Source: Acidobacteriota bacterium (GTDB lineage Bacteria > Acidobacteriota > Terriglobia > Acidiferrales > UBA7541). Taken from it: a stretch of DNA of 39,761 nucleotides. The position numbers were made by a program, and so were the translations under genes. The DNA is taken from positions 1-39,761 of the forward strand of contig PMES01000076.1 in the NCBI GenBank assembly GCA_003154775.1. Reading direction: 5' to 3'. Under the pieces are notes generated by a model, which saw only the letters and a program-made list of their open reading frames with translations, made no database searches and had not been told where the DNA came from. Shown piece by piece: positions 24,618 to 34,402 of the stretch (position 1 is its first letter; each line of letters begins with the position of its first letter).

Positions 24618-24766
24618 GAACCAAGATCGAGCGGACAAGCTGCCCTTCACGGGCTCGCGGCACTGTTTCATGCTCTCTATCCCCCAAGTGTGCGAACTCA
24701 GATTGTTGGTGGCCAATCAGGATTCGCCGCATTACTTGAAACTTAAAACTGATTACTTATAACTCT

Positions 24767-26629
24767 TCATTCCCCTTCGTAATCCTGCAGATCATCCGTG
24801 GGGAGTGCCACGCGCACGGCGTTGAGCACGGCGAGCAAATCGATCAATTCCTGTCCGATGGCGCCCCAGATGGGCGGCAAGAAGCCGAAGGCAGCGGCGA
24901 TCATGCCGAGGATGCTGGCGGCCATCCCGCCAAGGGCGCTTTGCAGGGCGATGCTCCGCATGCGCTGGCCGATGTGCATGAGCTCATCAATTTTGCCGAG
25001 GGCCGTCTCCAGCACAACGGCGTCGGCGGCTTCGGTGGTGATGTCATTCTGGGTGCCAAACGCCACGCCGACCGTGGCGGCCAGCAGCGCCGGGGCATCG
25101 TTGATGCCGTCGCCCACAAAAAGCGTGCGCGCTTTTGACGTTTCTTCCTTCACGATGGCTACTTTTTCTTCGGGGCTCTTCCCAGCGTGTACTTCCGTGA
25201 TGCCCACGCTCTCCGCAAGGTATTTCACCTCGGACTCGCGATCGCCGGAGACCAGAATCACTTTTCTGACGCCGTGTTTTGGCTGCAGGTGCTGGATGAA
25301 GGAAGCGCTGTCTTTGCGCGGGGCATCGTGGAAGCGAATGGCGGCGGCGTATTTTCCATCAATGAAAATGAGGCATTCGAGGCCGCTGGAAAGCTCCGGC
25401 AAGGGCAGAGACTGCGCATGCACCTTGTTGCGGCCGGTGATCTGAACGGAGTGGCCTTCGACGTTGGCGAACACGCCTTGTCCCGGGCGTTCGCTGATGT
25501 GCGCCACGGAAAGGACATCCAGTTGCTCCTGTTTGGCCGCGGAGACAATGGCGCTGGCCAGCGGGTGCTTGGAGTATTGCTCGACGCTTGCGGCAAAGCG
25601 CAGCACGCCGGTGCGATCAAATCCTTCGGCGCAAAGAACTTCGGTGAGCTTCGGCCTCCCGTAAGTTAGCGTGCCGGTTTTGTCGAAGATGAGTGTGCGG
25701 CACTTCTCCAACTGCTCGAGGATGGCGGGATTCTTGATAATGATGGCGCGGCGCGCGGCCAGGGAGATGGCGCCGATGATGGCGGTTGGAATGGCGAGAA
25801 GCAGCGGGCAGGGCGTGGCAATCACAACGACGGCGAGAAAGCGCTGAGGGTCGCGGCTGAGGAGGGCGGCTACGACGGCAACAGCGAGGGCCAGCGGCGT
25901 GTACCACGCCCCGAGCTGATCGCCCAGGCGGCGCAGCTTGGGGCGCTGCTGCTCCGTATCGTGCATCACCTTCATGATGCGGGCGTAACGCGAATCTTCC
26001 GCCACTTTTTCCGCGCGGATGAGCAGGGCTTGTTCTCCATTGATTGCGCCGGAAATCACCATGGACCCTGGCGTTTTGGAAATTTCGTAGGGCTCGCCAG
26101 TGAGGTAGGCCTCGTCCATGATGCCGTGACCTTCGAGGACGGTGCCGTCCACAGGGCAAATTTCGTGGGGCAGGACGGTGAGTTGGTCGCCGATGCGGAT
26201 GTCGGCCAGCTTCACGTCCACAAGGCCACCGGGTTCCTGGCGGTGGGCGGTGCTGGGCATGCGGCGCGCGAGGGCATCGAGCACGGAGGAAGCGCGGGCG
26301 GTGGCGAATTCCTCCAGCGCTTCACCACCGGAGAGCATGAGCACCACGATGGTGGCGACAAGGTATTCGCCCAGTGCGATTGCCGTCAGGATGGAAACGC
26401 CGGCGAGAAGATCGGCGCCGAAATTGCGACGAAGCAGCTTTTTCAGGAGCACCCAGACGAGAGGTATGCCGCCGATCAGGAGCGCGACAAAGAGTGGTGC
26501 ATTTGAGGGAAGGGCAGGGAAGTGCAGGATGTACCTGAGGACGACATGCAAAGCTATTGCAAGAAGCGTGAGTCCGGCGATGTAGGTTTCTTTGGAAGGA
26601 ACAAATCCCGGCTTCGCGGGAGACTTCAT
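24767..26629 (-). CDS. Heavy-metal P1B-type ATPase
   Basis: The 620-residue protein has the full P-type ATPase core: TGEP in the actuator domain (LTGEPYEIS), phosphorylation motif DKTGTLT with Asp316, SKHPLA in the nucleotide-binding domain, and [10 protein letters not shown]. The membrane metal motif reads TPCPLL (Cys274-Pro275), so it has CP but not the second Cys or His of CPC and CPH pumps. No N-terminal metal-binding domain precedes the first helices. Substrate specificity (Zn/Cd/Co or another cation) is therefore uncertain. No regulator gene is adjacent; the ArsR-type gene lies about 2.8 kb away and is associated with another operon. Confidence 0.9.
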   Translation of the reverse strand: MKSPAKPGFVPSKETYIAGLTLLAIALHVVLRYILHFPALPSNAPLFVALLIGGIPLVWVLLKKLLRRNFGADLLAGVSILTAIALGEYLVATIVVLMLSGGEALEEFATARASSVLDALARRMPSTAHRQEPGGLVDVKLADIRIGDQLTVLPHEICPVDGTVLEGHGIMDEAYLTGEPYEISKTPGSMVISGAINGEQALLIRAEKVAEDSRYARIMKVMHDTEQQRPKLRRLGDQLGAWYTPLALAVAVVAALLSRDPQRFLAVVVIATPCPLLLAIPTAIIGAISLAARRAIIIKNPAILEQLEKCRTLIFDKTGTLTYGRPKLTEVLCAEGFDRTGVLRFAASVEQYSKHPLASAIVSAAKQEQLDVLSVAHISERPGQGVFANVEGHSVQITGRNKVHAQSLPLPELSSGLECLIFIDGKYAAAIRFHDAPRKDSASFIQHLQPKHGVRKVILVSGDRESEVKYLAESVGITEVHAGKSPEEKVAIVKEETSKARTLFVGDGINDAPALLAATVGVAFGTQNDITTEAADAVVLETALGKIDELMHIGQRMRSIALQSALGGMAASILGMIAAAFGFLPPIWGAIGQELIDLLAVLNAVRVALPTDDLQDYEGE

Positions 26630-26808
26630 TAGGACTATTTATCGCATAGGTAATTCACCAAGTCAAAGATGCAAACATCTTGCGACAGCGAAAAGTGAGG
26701 GAGAATCAGGTGCTGCAGTGCGTGCAAGCAAGTCTATGCGGGCGGTGGGAGACGGGAGTTTCGCAGACGCTGTAGCCAGCAGCCGACCAGCGAGGGCGTT
26801 TGGGGCGC

Positions 26809-28215
26809 TCAAAGGCCCTGGCCGAGGCTCTTTGCGTAATGGCGGTCTTTGACCCAACTGCAGACGAAGGCTGTGGCGCAAAGGGCAGCCAGCCATGCCA
26901 CGCGGCTCTGGTATCGATCGAACACGCCGGAGAAAGTTGCACAGACTGCCGCATTGATCAGGAGAAACGCCATTGCCGCATAGAAAAACTGGTTCAGGCG
27001 TCCCATGGCCTTGATGCAACTAAATGCCAGGCAAATTACGACGCTCAGCCAGAAGGTAACCGTGTCAATTGCCGCAGCGGCATTGGCCCACGGAAGAAGT
27101 TGACCGCGAGTTTCCTTGGAGTTTAGGAATGCCGGGAAGTCGCGGGGAAATACTTGCGCGACCGCGTCCCTGTTCCACTCTTTGGCATGATAAGAGCGAA
27201 CTTCGTCTCCGGTGCGCAAGGCCGCCAACTGGAGGAACGTTTCTTTAATGCTACTGGTGAGAAATCTCAGCTTGTGGGTTGAAAGGGTTCCATGCACGAT
27301 CTCATCCATTTCGTCATTGTGTTCTACCATCTCCTCCAATAACGGATGATTCTCGAATAGGAATTCCAATTGTGTCCGAGGCAATTGGGAGAGATAGTCG
27401 CATGCAATCAAGGGCTGCTTGGGGCAGTTATCGCGAAGAAAGTCCGCCGCAAGGCCGTCAGCAAACAGCCTGGACAGCATGAAGATTTGCCCTGACGGCG
27501 AGAACTTGAAACCCAGATGCATGCGGTAATTCAGCGTGGCCGTCGAAAGTCCACCGGCGATCAGCGGCACGACCAGCGAAGCGAGCACGGCCCCGCGCAG
27601 AGTCGCTGCCCTCCGCAGGCGAACGACAAGTTTAATGATTATCAGCAGAGCGACGAATAGTGCCGCAATGGGGAGCAGTGACGTATGCACGCCCGTGGAA
27701 ATCATTAAAATCGCAGCCAGGGATATGCGGCTTCTTGCGGGCAATTGGTCATTGAATGCCAACAAAAACGATGACAGGAAGACGATGCCCGCGAACACGT
27801 CAGGCATAAGTTGTGATACCAACCAGGGCAGGCTTGTAAGGGCCCCTAAAACGGAAACTGAGGCAAGCAAGCAGATCTCGCGGTTGCGGCGCTCGTTGCC
27901 CATCAAGTACTCGCAGGTTTTATCCAGCACGTAGACGACGATGATTGCCTGTACGCCGATTACCAGCCAAGCGCTAATCCCAAGGCTCGTCAATTTTGTG
28001 AAGATGCTGTATCCGGGGGAGCGGAATGGCCAATGTGCAATGAAAGTCAGACCGGTGAGAAGGTAGCTGGCGGTATCCGAGAAAATGATCGGATAACCGT
28101 TGAACAAGGCGACCCAAAGAAGCGCGCAAACCGCCGCTGAGCGAACCAGCACGGAGCGAATGACAAGGAGATGCGGGTTGGCCGGTGGCTGTGACCTGGG
28201 CTCAAGATCCGTCAA
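26809..28215 (-). CDS. Polytopic membrane protein, possibly GT-C-like
   Basis: The protein has 468 residues and about ten hydrophobic segments. The start is TTG 28215, preceded by GGGAGGG at 7-base spacing. After the first helix an acidic loop reads FSDTASYLLTG, a layout that recalls GT-C glycosyltransferases with an Asp in the first periplasmic loop. A large non-membrane region (about residues 230-370) contains FADGLAADFLRDNCP. I do not recognise a defined family. The neighbouring cassette contains glycan-synthesis genes, which makes a glycan role plausible but unproven. Confidence 0.7.
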   Translation of the reverse strand: MTDLEPRSQPPANPHLLVIRSVLVRSAAVCALLWVALFNGYPIIFSDTASYLLTGLTFIAHWPFRSPGYSIFTKLTSLGISAWLVIGVQAIIVVYVLDKTCEYLMGNERRNREICLLASVSVLGALTSLPWLVSQLMPDVFAGIVFLSSFLLAFNDQLPARSRISLAAILMISTGVHTSLLPIAALFVALLIIIKLVVRLRRAATLRGAVLASLVVPLIAGGLSTATLNYRMHLGFKFSPSGQIFMLSRLFADGLAADFLRDNCPKQPLIACDYLSQLPRTQLEFLFENHPLLEEMVEHNDEMDEIVHGTLSTHKLRFLTSSIKETFLQLAALRTGDEVRSYHAKEWNRDAVAQVFPRDFPAFLNSKETRGQLLPWANAAAAIDTVTFWLSVVICLAFSCIKAMGRLNQFFYAAMAFLLINAAVCATFSGVFDRYQSRVAWLAALCATAFVCSWVKDRHYAKSLGQGL

Positions 28216-28567
28216 CGTTGACCCTCCCCTAGATGCCAGACGCTAAAGCTCGACGTTCCCGGAATAACCAGTGGACGGCCACTCTTGTACTGCGTTTTGG
28301 GGCCAGTTTCAGAGGAAGCAACTCCGTAGCGGCTGCATCCATTTGGCTGACAGAGAAAGAGCAAGTCCGAATCGAAACGCCACCAGACTAGCACAGGCCA
28401 GGGAGTATCGTTCTCACGCGAGAAGTGGCATGTTCAATTGCTGAACGGCGCGAGATATGCGCTCGCGCTCCAACGACTTGTGAGTGAATCGCCGTAACTT
28501 ATCTCGCCGGTTGCTCAAGTGCTAACCGCACACCGCAAATTAGACTCCGAATGCAGCGCGAACTCGC

Positions 28568-28733
28568 TCAATTCGTTATGTCGGCAGCGCAGCAGAGCTT
28601 TTCCGGTTCGCACTCCAAGCACTTGGGTTTGCGGGCGGTTCAGACGCGGCGGCCGTGGCAGATCGGCTGGCGGCAAAACTTGATGCAGTTGTCCGGGGGA
28701 ATGATCGCTGCAACTCCCAGTCAATTTTATTGG
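28568..28733 (-). pseudogene. Decayed copy of the nth 3' end
   Basis: Minus-strand translation gives TARKPKCLECEPEKLC up to a TGA at 28568, matching the C-terminal iron-sulfur loop of the intact endonuclease III gene (CAARKPKCAECNLETLC). The codon for the first cluster Cys is now a TGA stop. DNA likeness to the nth region extends from about 28508, below the stop, where both copies share TGCTCAAGTGCTAACC, to about 28733. The rest of nth is missing. This is either the far end of an insertion at the nth 3' end or the remainder of an old duplication. Confidence 0.8.
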
Positions 28734-28948
28734 GGGCTGTGTGCCGCTGTACTCCGTGGCCGGCAGTCCAAACAGCCTGGTTATGAGTAACTCAAGATTC
28801 GCAAGGAAGAGCATCTGACTTGACATTGATTGGTGGAGAGCAAAACACTTGGGAAAAAGCGGAACGACGACGCTATCTCTGTCTCCGGCGGATGTTTTAC
28901 GATACCGCTGGGCACCTGCGAATTAGAACTAAGAGCGGTGAGATTAAC

Positions 28949-29578
28949 ATGAGCTCTGAAGCCCATTCGCCGACAGATTTGCAGCAACTCTATGAGACCC
29001 GATTCGCCGGGCGATCTGGATATCGCAAACGCGTGTGGGAGGTTCTTTGCCGATTTTTCTCGCGATGGATTTCAGCGGAGGGGGATGTTCTGGATTTGGG
29101 ATGCGGGTGGTGTGAATTCATCAACGCAGTGCCTTGCCGCCGCAAGTTTGCAATGGACCTGAACCCCGATGCTGAGCGCCACGCTCTCCCCGGGGTCAAG
29201 GTGCTTCAACAAGATTGTGCAGAGAAGTGGCGGCTTGAGGATGAAAGTCTAGATGTAGTGTTTACGAGAAATTTTTTCGAGCATCTGACTTCAAAATCCG
29301 CCTTGGGAAAAACATTACTTGAAGCTCATCGCGTTCTAAGAACCGAAGGCCGATTGATAGCCATGGGGCCTAACATCAAGTATCTTCCTGGGGCGTATTG
29401 GGATTTTATCGACCACCATCTGCCGCTCACAGAGCTAGCTCTTCTGGAACTCATGAAAAAATGCGGTTTCGATGCCGAGTTTTGTGCCGGCCGCTTCCTG
29501 CCTTACACCATGTCGGAGGGCCGGCAATACCCCATCTGGACACTACGGCTCTACCTTGCCGTTCCCTTTGTATGGTGA
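28949..29578 (+). CDS. SAM-dependent methyltransferase, truncated by an in-frame stop
   Basis: The start ATG 28949 (209 residues) has GGTGAG upstream; an in-frame start at 28820 would add 43 residues without family likeness. The class I methyltransferase pattern is clear: motif I VLDLGCGWCEF near residue 47, DLNPDAE after it, VFTRNFFEHL near 110 and HRVLRTEGRL near 130. The frame stops at TGA 29576-29578 after LAVPFVW. The same frame continues with FWGKQFLVVGRKK to TAG 29644, which is how this family normally ends. One C-to-T change in a CGA codon would explain it. The core fold may survive, so activity is uncertain. Confidence 0.82.
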   Translation: MSSEAHSPTDLQQLYETRFAGRSGYRKRVWEVLCRFFSRWISAEGDVLDLGCGWCEFINAVPCRRKFAMDLNPDAERHALPGVKVLQQDCAEKWRLEDESLDVVFTRNFFEHLTSKSALGKTLLEAHRVLRTEGRLIAMGPNIKYLPGAYWDFIDHHLPLTELALLELMKKCGFDAEFCAGRFLPYTMSEGRQYPIWTLRLYLAVPFVW

Positions 29579-29749
29579 TTCTGGGGGAAACAGTTCTTGG
29601 TGGTGGGTCGCAAGAAAAAGCGCCAAGTTGGACAGGTGTCGTAGGAACTGAGTGCTGGAATAGCTGCTGGGCCGCCTAACCCCCTAGCCACGATCGGAAC
29701 GCAACGTCACCCGAAGAATAAAGACAGCGACCGGGAATGCCGAACGAAG

Positions 29750-30520
29750 TCACTGCTTATTGAAGTCGCCCCGGCTGAAGTATTTCTCCAGCCAGCAATA
29801 GAGAGCGATGAACAAGTAGCGGCTCCCCATTTCCTTGACTTTCAGCTTGGATTCGCCAGCCCGGCGGTTGCGCCAGGTGATGGGCGTGACGGTCCAGGAG
29901 TAGCCGCGAACAATCGTCTTGAGCGGCAGTTCGATGGTGATGTTGAAATGCGGCGAAAGGAACGGACGGCAGCCTTCGATAACGGTGCGCCGGTAGCCCT
30001 TGAACGCGTTGGTGAAGTCATTCAAGGGAACGTTGAAGAGAACGCGCAGAAAAAGATTGGCGAGACGGTTGATGTACAGCTTGAGAACCGGATAATCAAT
30101 GACGCCGCCACCCTTGATGAAGCGGGAACCGAACACCGCATCCCACCCTTCGTTGAGGATATGCCAGTAGCGCACCACATCGCGGCAGTCGTCGGCTTCA
30201 TCCGCCATCATCACCACCACCGCGTCGCCGCGTACATGGTCGAAGCCCAAGGTGATGGCGCGGCCGATGCCATGCCGGCCGACATTCTGTAGCGGGGCGA
30301 GCGCGTGAACTCGATTCTTGAGCTCGCAGAGAATGCTCCAGGTGGCATCCGCACTGCCGTCGTCAACCACAACGATTTCGTGGGCAATGCCCTGCAAACG
30401 CAACTCCAGGTCCAGGTGTTCGACCGTCGCGGTGATGCAGCCCTCCTCGTCGCGTGCCGGGATCACCACCGACAACAACTGGAGCGGTGGCCGGCCTTCC
30501 TGTCTCGCAGGGGATTTCAT
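29750..30520 (-). CDS. GT2-family glycosyltransferase (dolichol-phosphate-mannose-synthase-like)
   Basis: ATG 30520 (256 residues) has GGAG upstream and overlaps the stop of the epimerase gene (ATGA), so I prefer it to an upstream in-frame start at 30718. The GT-A fold shows LLSVVIPARDEEGCI near residue 15, IVVVDDGSADAT near 49, the acidic MMADEADD near 100 in place of a DXD, and GSRFIKGGGV near 122. There is no long C-terminal membrane tail. It would transfer a sugar from a nucleotide donor to a lipid carrier or glycan. Coupling with the epimerase gene suggests that enzyme supplies its donor. Confidence 0.87.
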   Translation of the reverse strand: MKSPARQEGRPPLQLLSVVIPARDEEGCITATVEHLDLELRLQGIAHEIVVVDDGSADATWSILCELKNRVHALAPLQNVGRHGIGRAITLGFDHVRGDAVVVMMADEADDCRDVVRYWHILNEGWDAVFGSRFIKGGGVIDYPVLKLYINRLANLFLRVLFNVPLNDFTNAFKGYRRTVIEGCRPFLSPHFNITIELPLKTIVRGYSWTVTPITWRNRRAGESKLKVKEMGSRYLFIALYCWLEKYFSRGDFNKQ

Positions 30521-31584
30521 ACTCCGCTCCGTTCCAGCCAGTCCGGATGCCGTTCGGCGTGCTCGGCGATCTCGCGCAAGGTTTCGCCAAGGCTCACAGC
30601 CGGGGTCCAGCCGAAATCGAGCCGGGCGGCGGAATTGTCCATGATGATCCAGGGAATGTCGTAGGGCCGCGGGCGGAGGTCGCTGGAGGGCTGACGTGCT
30701 CCGAACCGGGCATCGCACCAGTCGTTCAACTGGCGGAGCGACATTGCGTTCGCCGGGCCGCCTCCTGCCGTGTAAATGCGACGGCCACCCTTCTGCTCAG
30801 TCCGCATCTGCTCCCGTAAGAGTACAGAGAGATCACGCGGATTCAGCGCGTCTCGTACCTGTTTACCCTTGCCGTCGAAGCCGATGTACTTTAATGGACG
30901 CTGCCGCAAATGCGCGTTTACCCAGAATGCGAAAATGCCCTGGTCAGGCGTTCCGAACTGGCCCGCGCCCGCCAAGACACCGCAGCGGTTTACCCATACG
31001 GGAAAGCCAAACGCCTCGCCACACTCGAGGGCCAAAACTTCGCAGGCCAGCTTGGTGCTTCCGTAAAGCGAGATGGGAGCCTGGGTCGAAAACTCCGGGC
31101 CAACTCCGTTGCACGAAACGCCCCCCGGCAGCGCGCCGGAATCATCCAACTCGAAGGCTTTCCCGTTGTCCCGCAAAGGCAGCGCGGCCAGTGCGGAAAT
31201 GGAATAAACGCGGCTGCTGCTTAAGAGAACCAGCCCGGCCCTGTGCCGTTTGCAGTATTCGAGGACATTAATCAGGCTCGCCAGATTGTGCTCGAGCAAT
31301 TGGCGGCTGGTGCCTCCCGACCCGACTCCAGCCAGCACACTGGGGTTGGCGGCTGCGTCGATCACCCAATCGACTTGCGGCAGAGTCTCAAAATCACTTG
31401 CGGAACGGATGTCGCCGTGGGTGAACTCCACGCCGAGCTTGCGCAGGCGAGCCCGGTTCGTCTCTGAACCTGGACGCATCAGGTTATCGATCCCGCAAAT
31501 CGTGAGGCCTTCCTGGCCCTCCAGCAGGGACTCGGCCAATGCACTCCCGGTGAATCCGCAAACGCCAGTAATTAGAAGCTTCAT
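30517..31584 (-). CDS. NAD-dependent epimerase/dehydratase, CDP-paratose 2-epimerase-like
   Basis: The 355-residue short-chain dehydrogenase has the Rossmann start MKLLITGVCGFTGSALAE and the catalytic YGSTK motif, with Ser-Ser in VLLSSSRVYS. The segments WVNRCGVLAGAGQFGTPDQGIF and YIGFDGKGKQVRDALNPRDL are typical of the CDP-tyvelose/paratose 2-epimerase branch. It probably epimerises a nucleotide-activated sugar for a surface glycan. Its TGA overlaps the ATG of the GT2 gene. AGGAG just before ATG 31584 gives a good ribosome site (TCCTCA on the + strand). Confidence 0.87.
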   Translation of the reverse strand: MKLLITGVCGFTGSALAESLLEGQEGLTICGIDNLMRPGSETNRARLRKLGVEFTHGDIRSASDFETLPQVDWVIDAAANPSVLAGVGSGGTSRQLLEHNLASLINVLEYCKRHRAGLVLLSSSRVYSISALAALPLRDNGKAFELDDSGALPGGVSCNGVGPEFSTQAPISLYGSTKLACEVLALECGEAFGFPVWVNRCGVLAGAGQFGTPDQGIFAFWVNAHLRQRPLKYIGFDGKGKQVRDALNPRDLSVLLREQMRTEQKGGRRIYTAGGGPANAMSLRQLNDWCDARFGARQPSSDLRPRPYDIPWIIMDNSAARLDFGWTPAVSLGETLREIAEHAERHPDWLERSGV

Positions 31585-31830
31585 GAGGAGGCTAATCTCT
31601 CCGGATGCGACATTCGTCTTTCGGCAATCCCCTCAAAAATGTCATCCAGTTTTCTTGTGATGGCCCAGGTTGAGTATGGCACCCGCGTCTTCCGCGGCTC
31701 GCAGTAATTCGGGAATCCCTTTTTGATCTCGAAAACGGCACCATAGTACACCCGTCGCGCGTGTTCGCGACACTGTGAAACGACTCGCATCGATAGCATC
31801 CCCGATTTTATTGCGCGTGGAACCTTGGTT

Positions 31831-33453
31831 CTAGCGCGTCACGAGCACAACACGATGGAAATAGTCGTTCATCTCTCTGGGCCGCACCGAAACGTTTTGC
31901 AGCTTGAATCCATCCTTTTTCAAACGGCCAGGCCACCAGTCGCCGCCCAAACCGCCCCCGCTGGAATAAACGAGGAAGGCGGGATGCTCCGCGAGAAACG
32001 GCTGGAAGTCATAAATGGGCAGCGTCGTGTACCGGCGTAGGATTGCCAATTGCTTGTCCGCCGTATCATTGCCGGCATAGACGACGGCTTGCGATGGATC
32101 GAGCACAGAGACGAATCGCTTCCGCCAACCAGGGTCGCAGTAATGCAGGAGTTGCAGGAAATCATGGGCATCAGAAACGACGACAGGCAGGTCTGCATGG
32201 CCGCCAGCGGTCACGAACTCCTCCACAAATGGCGCGGGGGAGATAAACTTGCCGTTATAGGTCGACCAGAATTGGCGCTCTTGCGGCACGATCATAAAAA
32301 GCAGCAAGGCGGCGGAAACAGCCGGCAGAAGAAAGCCCCAGCGCCGCAGCCTCGGAAGGCTGAAGCCGAGTGCGAGGGGGAAGCCAAGCAAAGACGGCAC
32401 CATATACTTGGCAGTCATGGCGCCGTGAGCGAGTGCTGCAACCGCAAAGCCCACCAGCGGCAGACTGAGGAGGCCGAGCACGAGGGTCAGCTCATGGACC
32501 GGCGCACCTGCCGGGCGTTCACCGCGCGATGTTTTTCTCACGGCCGCGAGCATGGTGAAGAGAACTGCGACACCGGCAATCGCTGTCAAGTACAGGCCCG
32601 GTTTCTCCTCGGGCGTCAGGAAAAACCAACTGTAACTCCCCAGGGCTAATTGCAACGTGGGCCTCGCCCAAAAATGCGGGCCCATATACTTTTGCATCGC
32701 GGAGAGCACCGGCCAGAAAAGCGCCAGCGGCACGAAGCCGCTAAGAAGCGCGAGCCAAACGCCCCGGCGCAATTGACGCGTCAAGCCAAAATGCGCGGCC
32801 TCGGCGAGAAAAAACGGCAGGAACGCGAATACCGCAAAATAGTGGAAGGATTCCGCAAGCACCAGGCTCAGGCCCAACAGAATCACCCAGCGGCGCGCCG
32901 GAACGCGCTGGTAACAAACGATCGCGAAAGCAATGCAAGCAACCAGCAGACTATAGGGCCGCGCTTCCACGGAAAGCATGTCGAAAAGAATGGTAGCCAG
33001 TGGAATCGCGGCGCACACTAAGGCGATAGCGGCGCCCTTGCGCGTTCTGATCGCGACAAATAGACACAGAAGAGTTACGGCAAATCCCAGGATGGAAACG
33101 CCACGGTAAGCCAGATTTTCGTTGCGGATAAAGGCGGCCGCGGCGCGTTCCAGTAGGTAAAAGGCGAGCGGTTGACCGTCGGCGCCGAGCGCGACGGCTT
33201 GCCACAACACGGAAAGATGTTTCTGCTGGGCTATAAGCAAGGTGCAGATTTCGTCATACCAGAGGGGCTTGACCAAAGCGTGGCAGATGTTGCGTGCCGT
33301 GGCATAAATGACCAGGGCCGCCAGTGCAAACAGTGCAAGCTTTTCGGCGAGCGAGCTGCGTGGCGCCGGTGATGGCGGTACTACGGGCGCCAGGGAGAAG
33401 CCACGATCCTGCAGAGGAAGCCCTGCTGATTTTTCTTCAGTGAGTGCACGCAT
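31831..33453 (-). CDS. GT39/ArnT-like polyprenyl-linked glycosyltransferase (GT-C membrane protein)
   Basis: This 540-residue protein has an N-terminal cytosolic stretch and about eleven to twelve hydrophobic segments. The first extracytoplasmic loop contains PLWYDEICTL near residue 70, the W-x-D-E signature of GT-C/PMT-family transferases. Family members move a sugar from a polyprenyl phosphate to protein or lipid at the outer face of the inner membrane. The C-terminal ~130 residues form a soluble domain. No strong ribosome site precedes ATG 33453. It lies between the glycan cassette and nth and has the same strand as both. Confidence 0.82.
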   Translation of the reverse strand: MRALTEEKSAGLPLQDRGFSLAPVVPPSPAPRSSLAEKLALFALAALVIYATARNICHALVKPLWYDEICTLLIAQQKHLSVLWQAVALGADGQPLAFYLLERAAAAFIRNENLAYRGVSILGFAVTLLCLFVAIRTRKGAAIALVCAAIPLATILFDMLSVEARPYSLLVACIAFAIVCYQRVPARRWVILLGLSLVLAESFHYFAVFAFLPFFLAEAAHFGLTRQLRRGVWLALLSGFVPLALFWPVLSAMQKYMGPHFWARPTLQLALGSYSWFFLTPEEKPGLYLTAIAGVAVLFTMLAAVRKTSRGERPAGAPVHELTLVLGLLSLPLVGFAVAALAHGAMTAKYMVPSLLGFPLALGFSLPRLRRWGFLLPAVSAALLLFMIVPQERQFWSTYNGKFISPAPFVEEFVTAGGHADLPVVVSDAHDFLQLLHYCDPGWRKRFVSVLDPSQAVVYAGNDTADKQLAILRRYTTLPIYDFQPFLAEHPAFLVYSSGGGLGGDWWPGRLKKDGFKLQNVSVRPREMNDYFHRVVLVTR

Positions 33454-33537
33454 GGGTCAAAGGAAAGAATCACCTTGCCGGATAGGATGATTCTCGCAGC
33501 TTAGCACGGGCGAATTTCGAATTTGCGGCAGTGGCCG

Positions 33538-33765
33538 GCATCGTGCTCAAGTGCTAACCCGAGGCGCGCATGATTCCAAAAATGCGGCGAGCGGCGGGCG
33601 GCACGCACTCAAACCGTTTTGTCGGGTGCGTAGCAGAGCGTTTCCAGGTTGCACTCGGCGCACTTGGGTTTGCGGGCGGCACAGACGCGGCGCCCATGCC
33701 AGATCAACTGGTGGGAAAACTGAATCCATTTGTTCCGCGGGATGACGGCGATCAGGTCCTGCTCG
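33538..33765. repeat. Partner of the decayed nth 3'-end copy
   Basis: This block covers the last part of nth and about 70 bases beyond its stop. It matches 28508-28733 in the same orientation at roughly two thirds of positions by eye, including the non-coding TGCTCAAGTGCTAACC. The two blocks bracket the glycan cassette. Confidence 0.7.
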
Positions 33766-34367
33766 ATCTTTTTGGGGTCATCGTTGCGCGTCAGGTCCAG
33801 GCGCTGCGAGAGCCGAAGCACGTGCGTATCCACGACGATGCCGCTGGCGATCCCGTAGGCCGTACCCAGAACGACGTTGGCCGTTTTTCGCGCCACGCCC
33901 GGGAGCGTGAGTAGTTCCTCCATGGTGCGCGGCACCTGTCCGCCGAATTGCTCCACTATGGCTTTGCTCGCGCCCATCACGGACTTGGTCTTGTTGCGAA
34001 AAAAGCCGGTGGGGCGAATCTCCTTTTCAAGATCAGCGGGATTGGCGAAGGCAAACGCTTCCGGCTTCGTATATTTCTTGTAGAGCTTTTGCGTAACCTG
34101 ATTAACGCGCACGTCGGTGCATTGCGCGGAGAGGATGGTGGAGATCAGCAATTGAAAGGCGCTCTCGTGCTTCAGTTCGCAAGTTGCGTTCGGATAGGCC
34201 GCGTCTAGCTTCGCCAGAATAGCCGCAACACGCTGGGTATCCGTGCCAGCGGAGGAGCCGGCCTTGGCGGAAGTTTTTTTCACAGCGATAACTTTTTTCG
34301 CGGCACTTTTGCCCCGCTTTGCGGGCTTCGGTGATTTCTTCTTGCCGGATTTTTTCCTGGTGGCCAT
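33609..34367 (-). CDS. nth: Endonuclease III (DNA glycosylase/AP lyase)
   Basis: The 252-residue protein has a Lys-rich N-terminal extension of about 40 residues, then the HhH-GPD glycosylase core. The helix-hairpin-helix LPGVARKTANVV contains the catalytic Lys161, and Asp180 in VVDTHVLRL is the second active-site residue. The C-terminal iron-sulfur loop is complete (C-x6-C-x2-C-x5-C in CAARKPKCAECNLETLC). It removes oxidised pyrimidines from DNA and nicks the abasic site. It is 35 bases downstream of rdgB, which also guards against damaged bases. Confidence 0.96.
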   Translation of the reverse strand: MATRKKSGKKKSPKPAKRGKSAAKKVIAVKKTSAKAGSSAGTDTQRVAAILAKLDAAYPNATCELKHESAFQLLISTILSAQCTDVRVNQVTQKLYKKYTKPEAFAFANPADLEKEIRPTGFFRNKTKSVMGASKAIVEQFGGQVPRTMEELLTLPGVARKTANVVLGTAYGIASGIVVDTHVLRLSQRLDLTRNDDPKKIEQDLIAVIPRNKWIQFSHQLIWHGRRVCAARKPKCAECNLETLCYAPDKTV

Positions 34368-34402
34368 GGCAACCTCTTTTGACTCCGCGTGGAGCTCTTG
34401 CC

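Noticed and set aside
28551-28790. A plus-strand 79-residue protein
   Set aside because: It lies across the decayed nth copy and is an antisense shadow of it.
32050-32649. A 199-residue plus-strand protein
   Set aside because: It is the antisense of the GT39-like gene, which has clear membrane helices and the W-Y-D-E motif.
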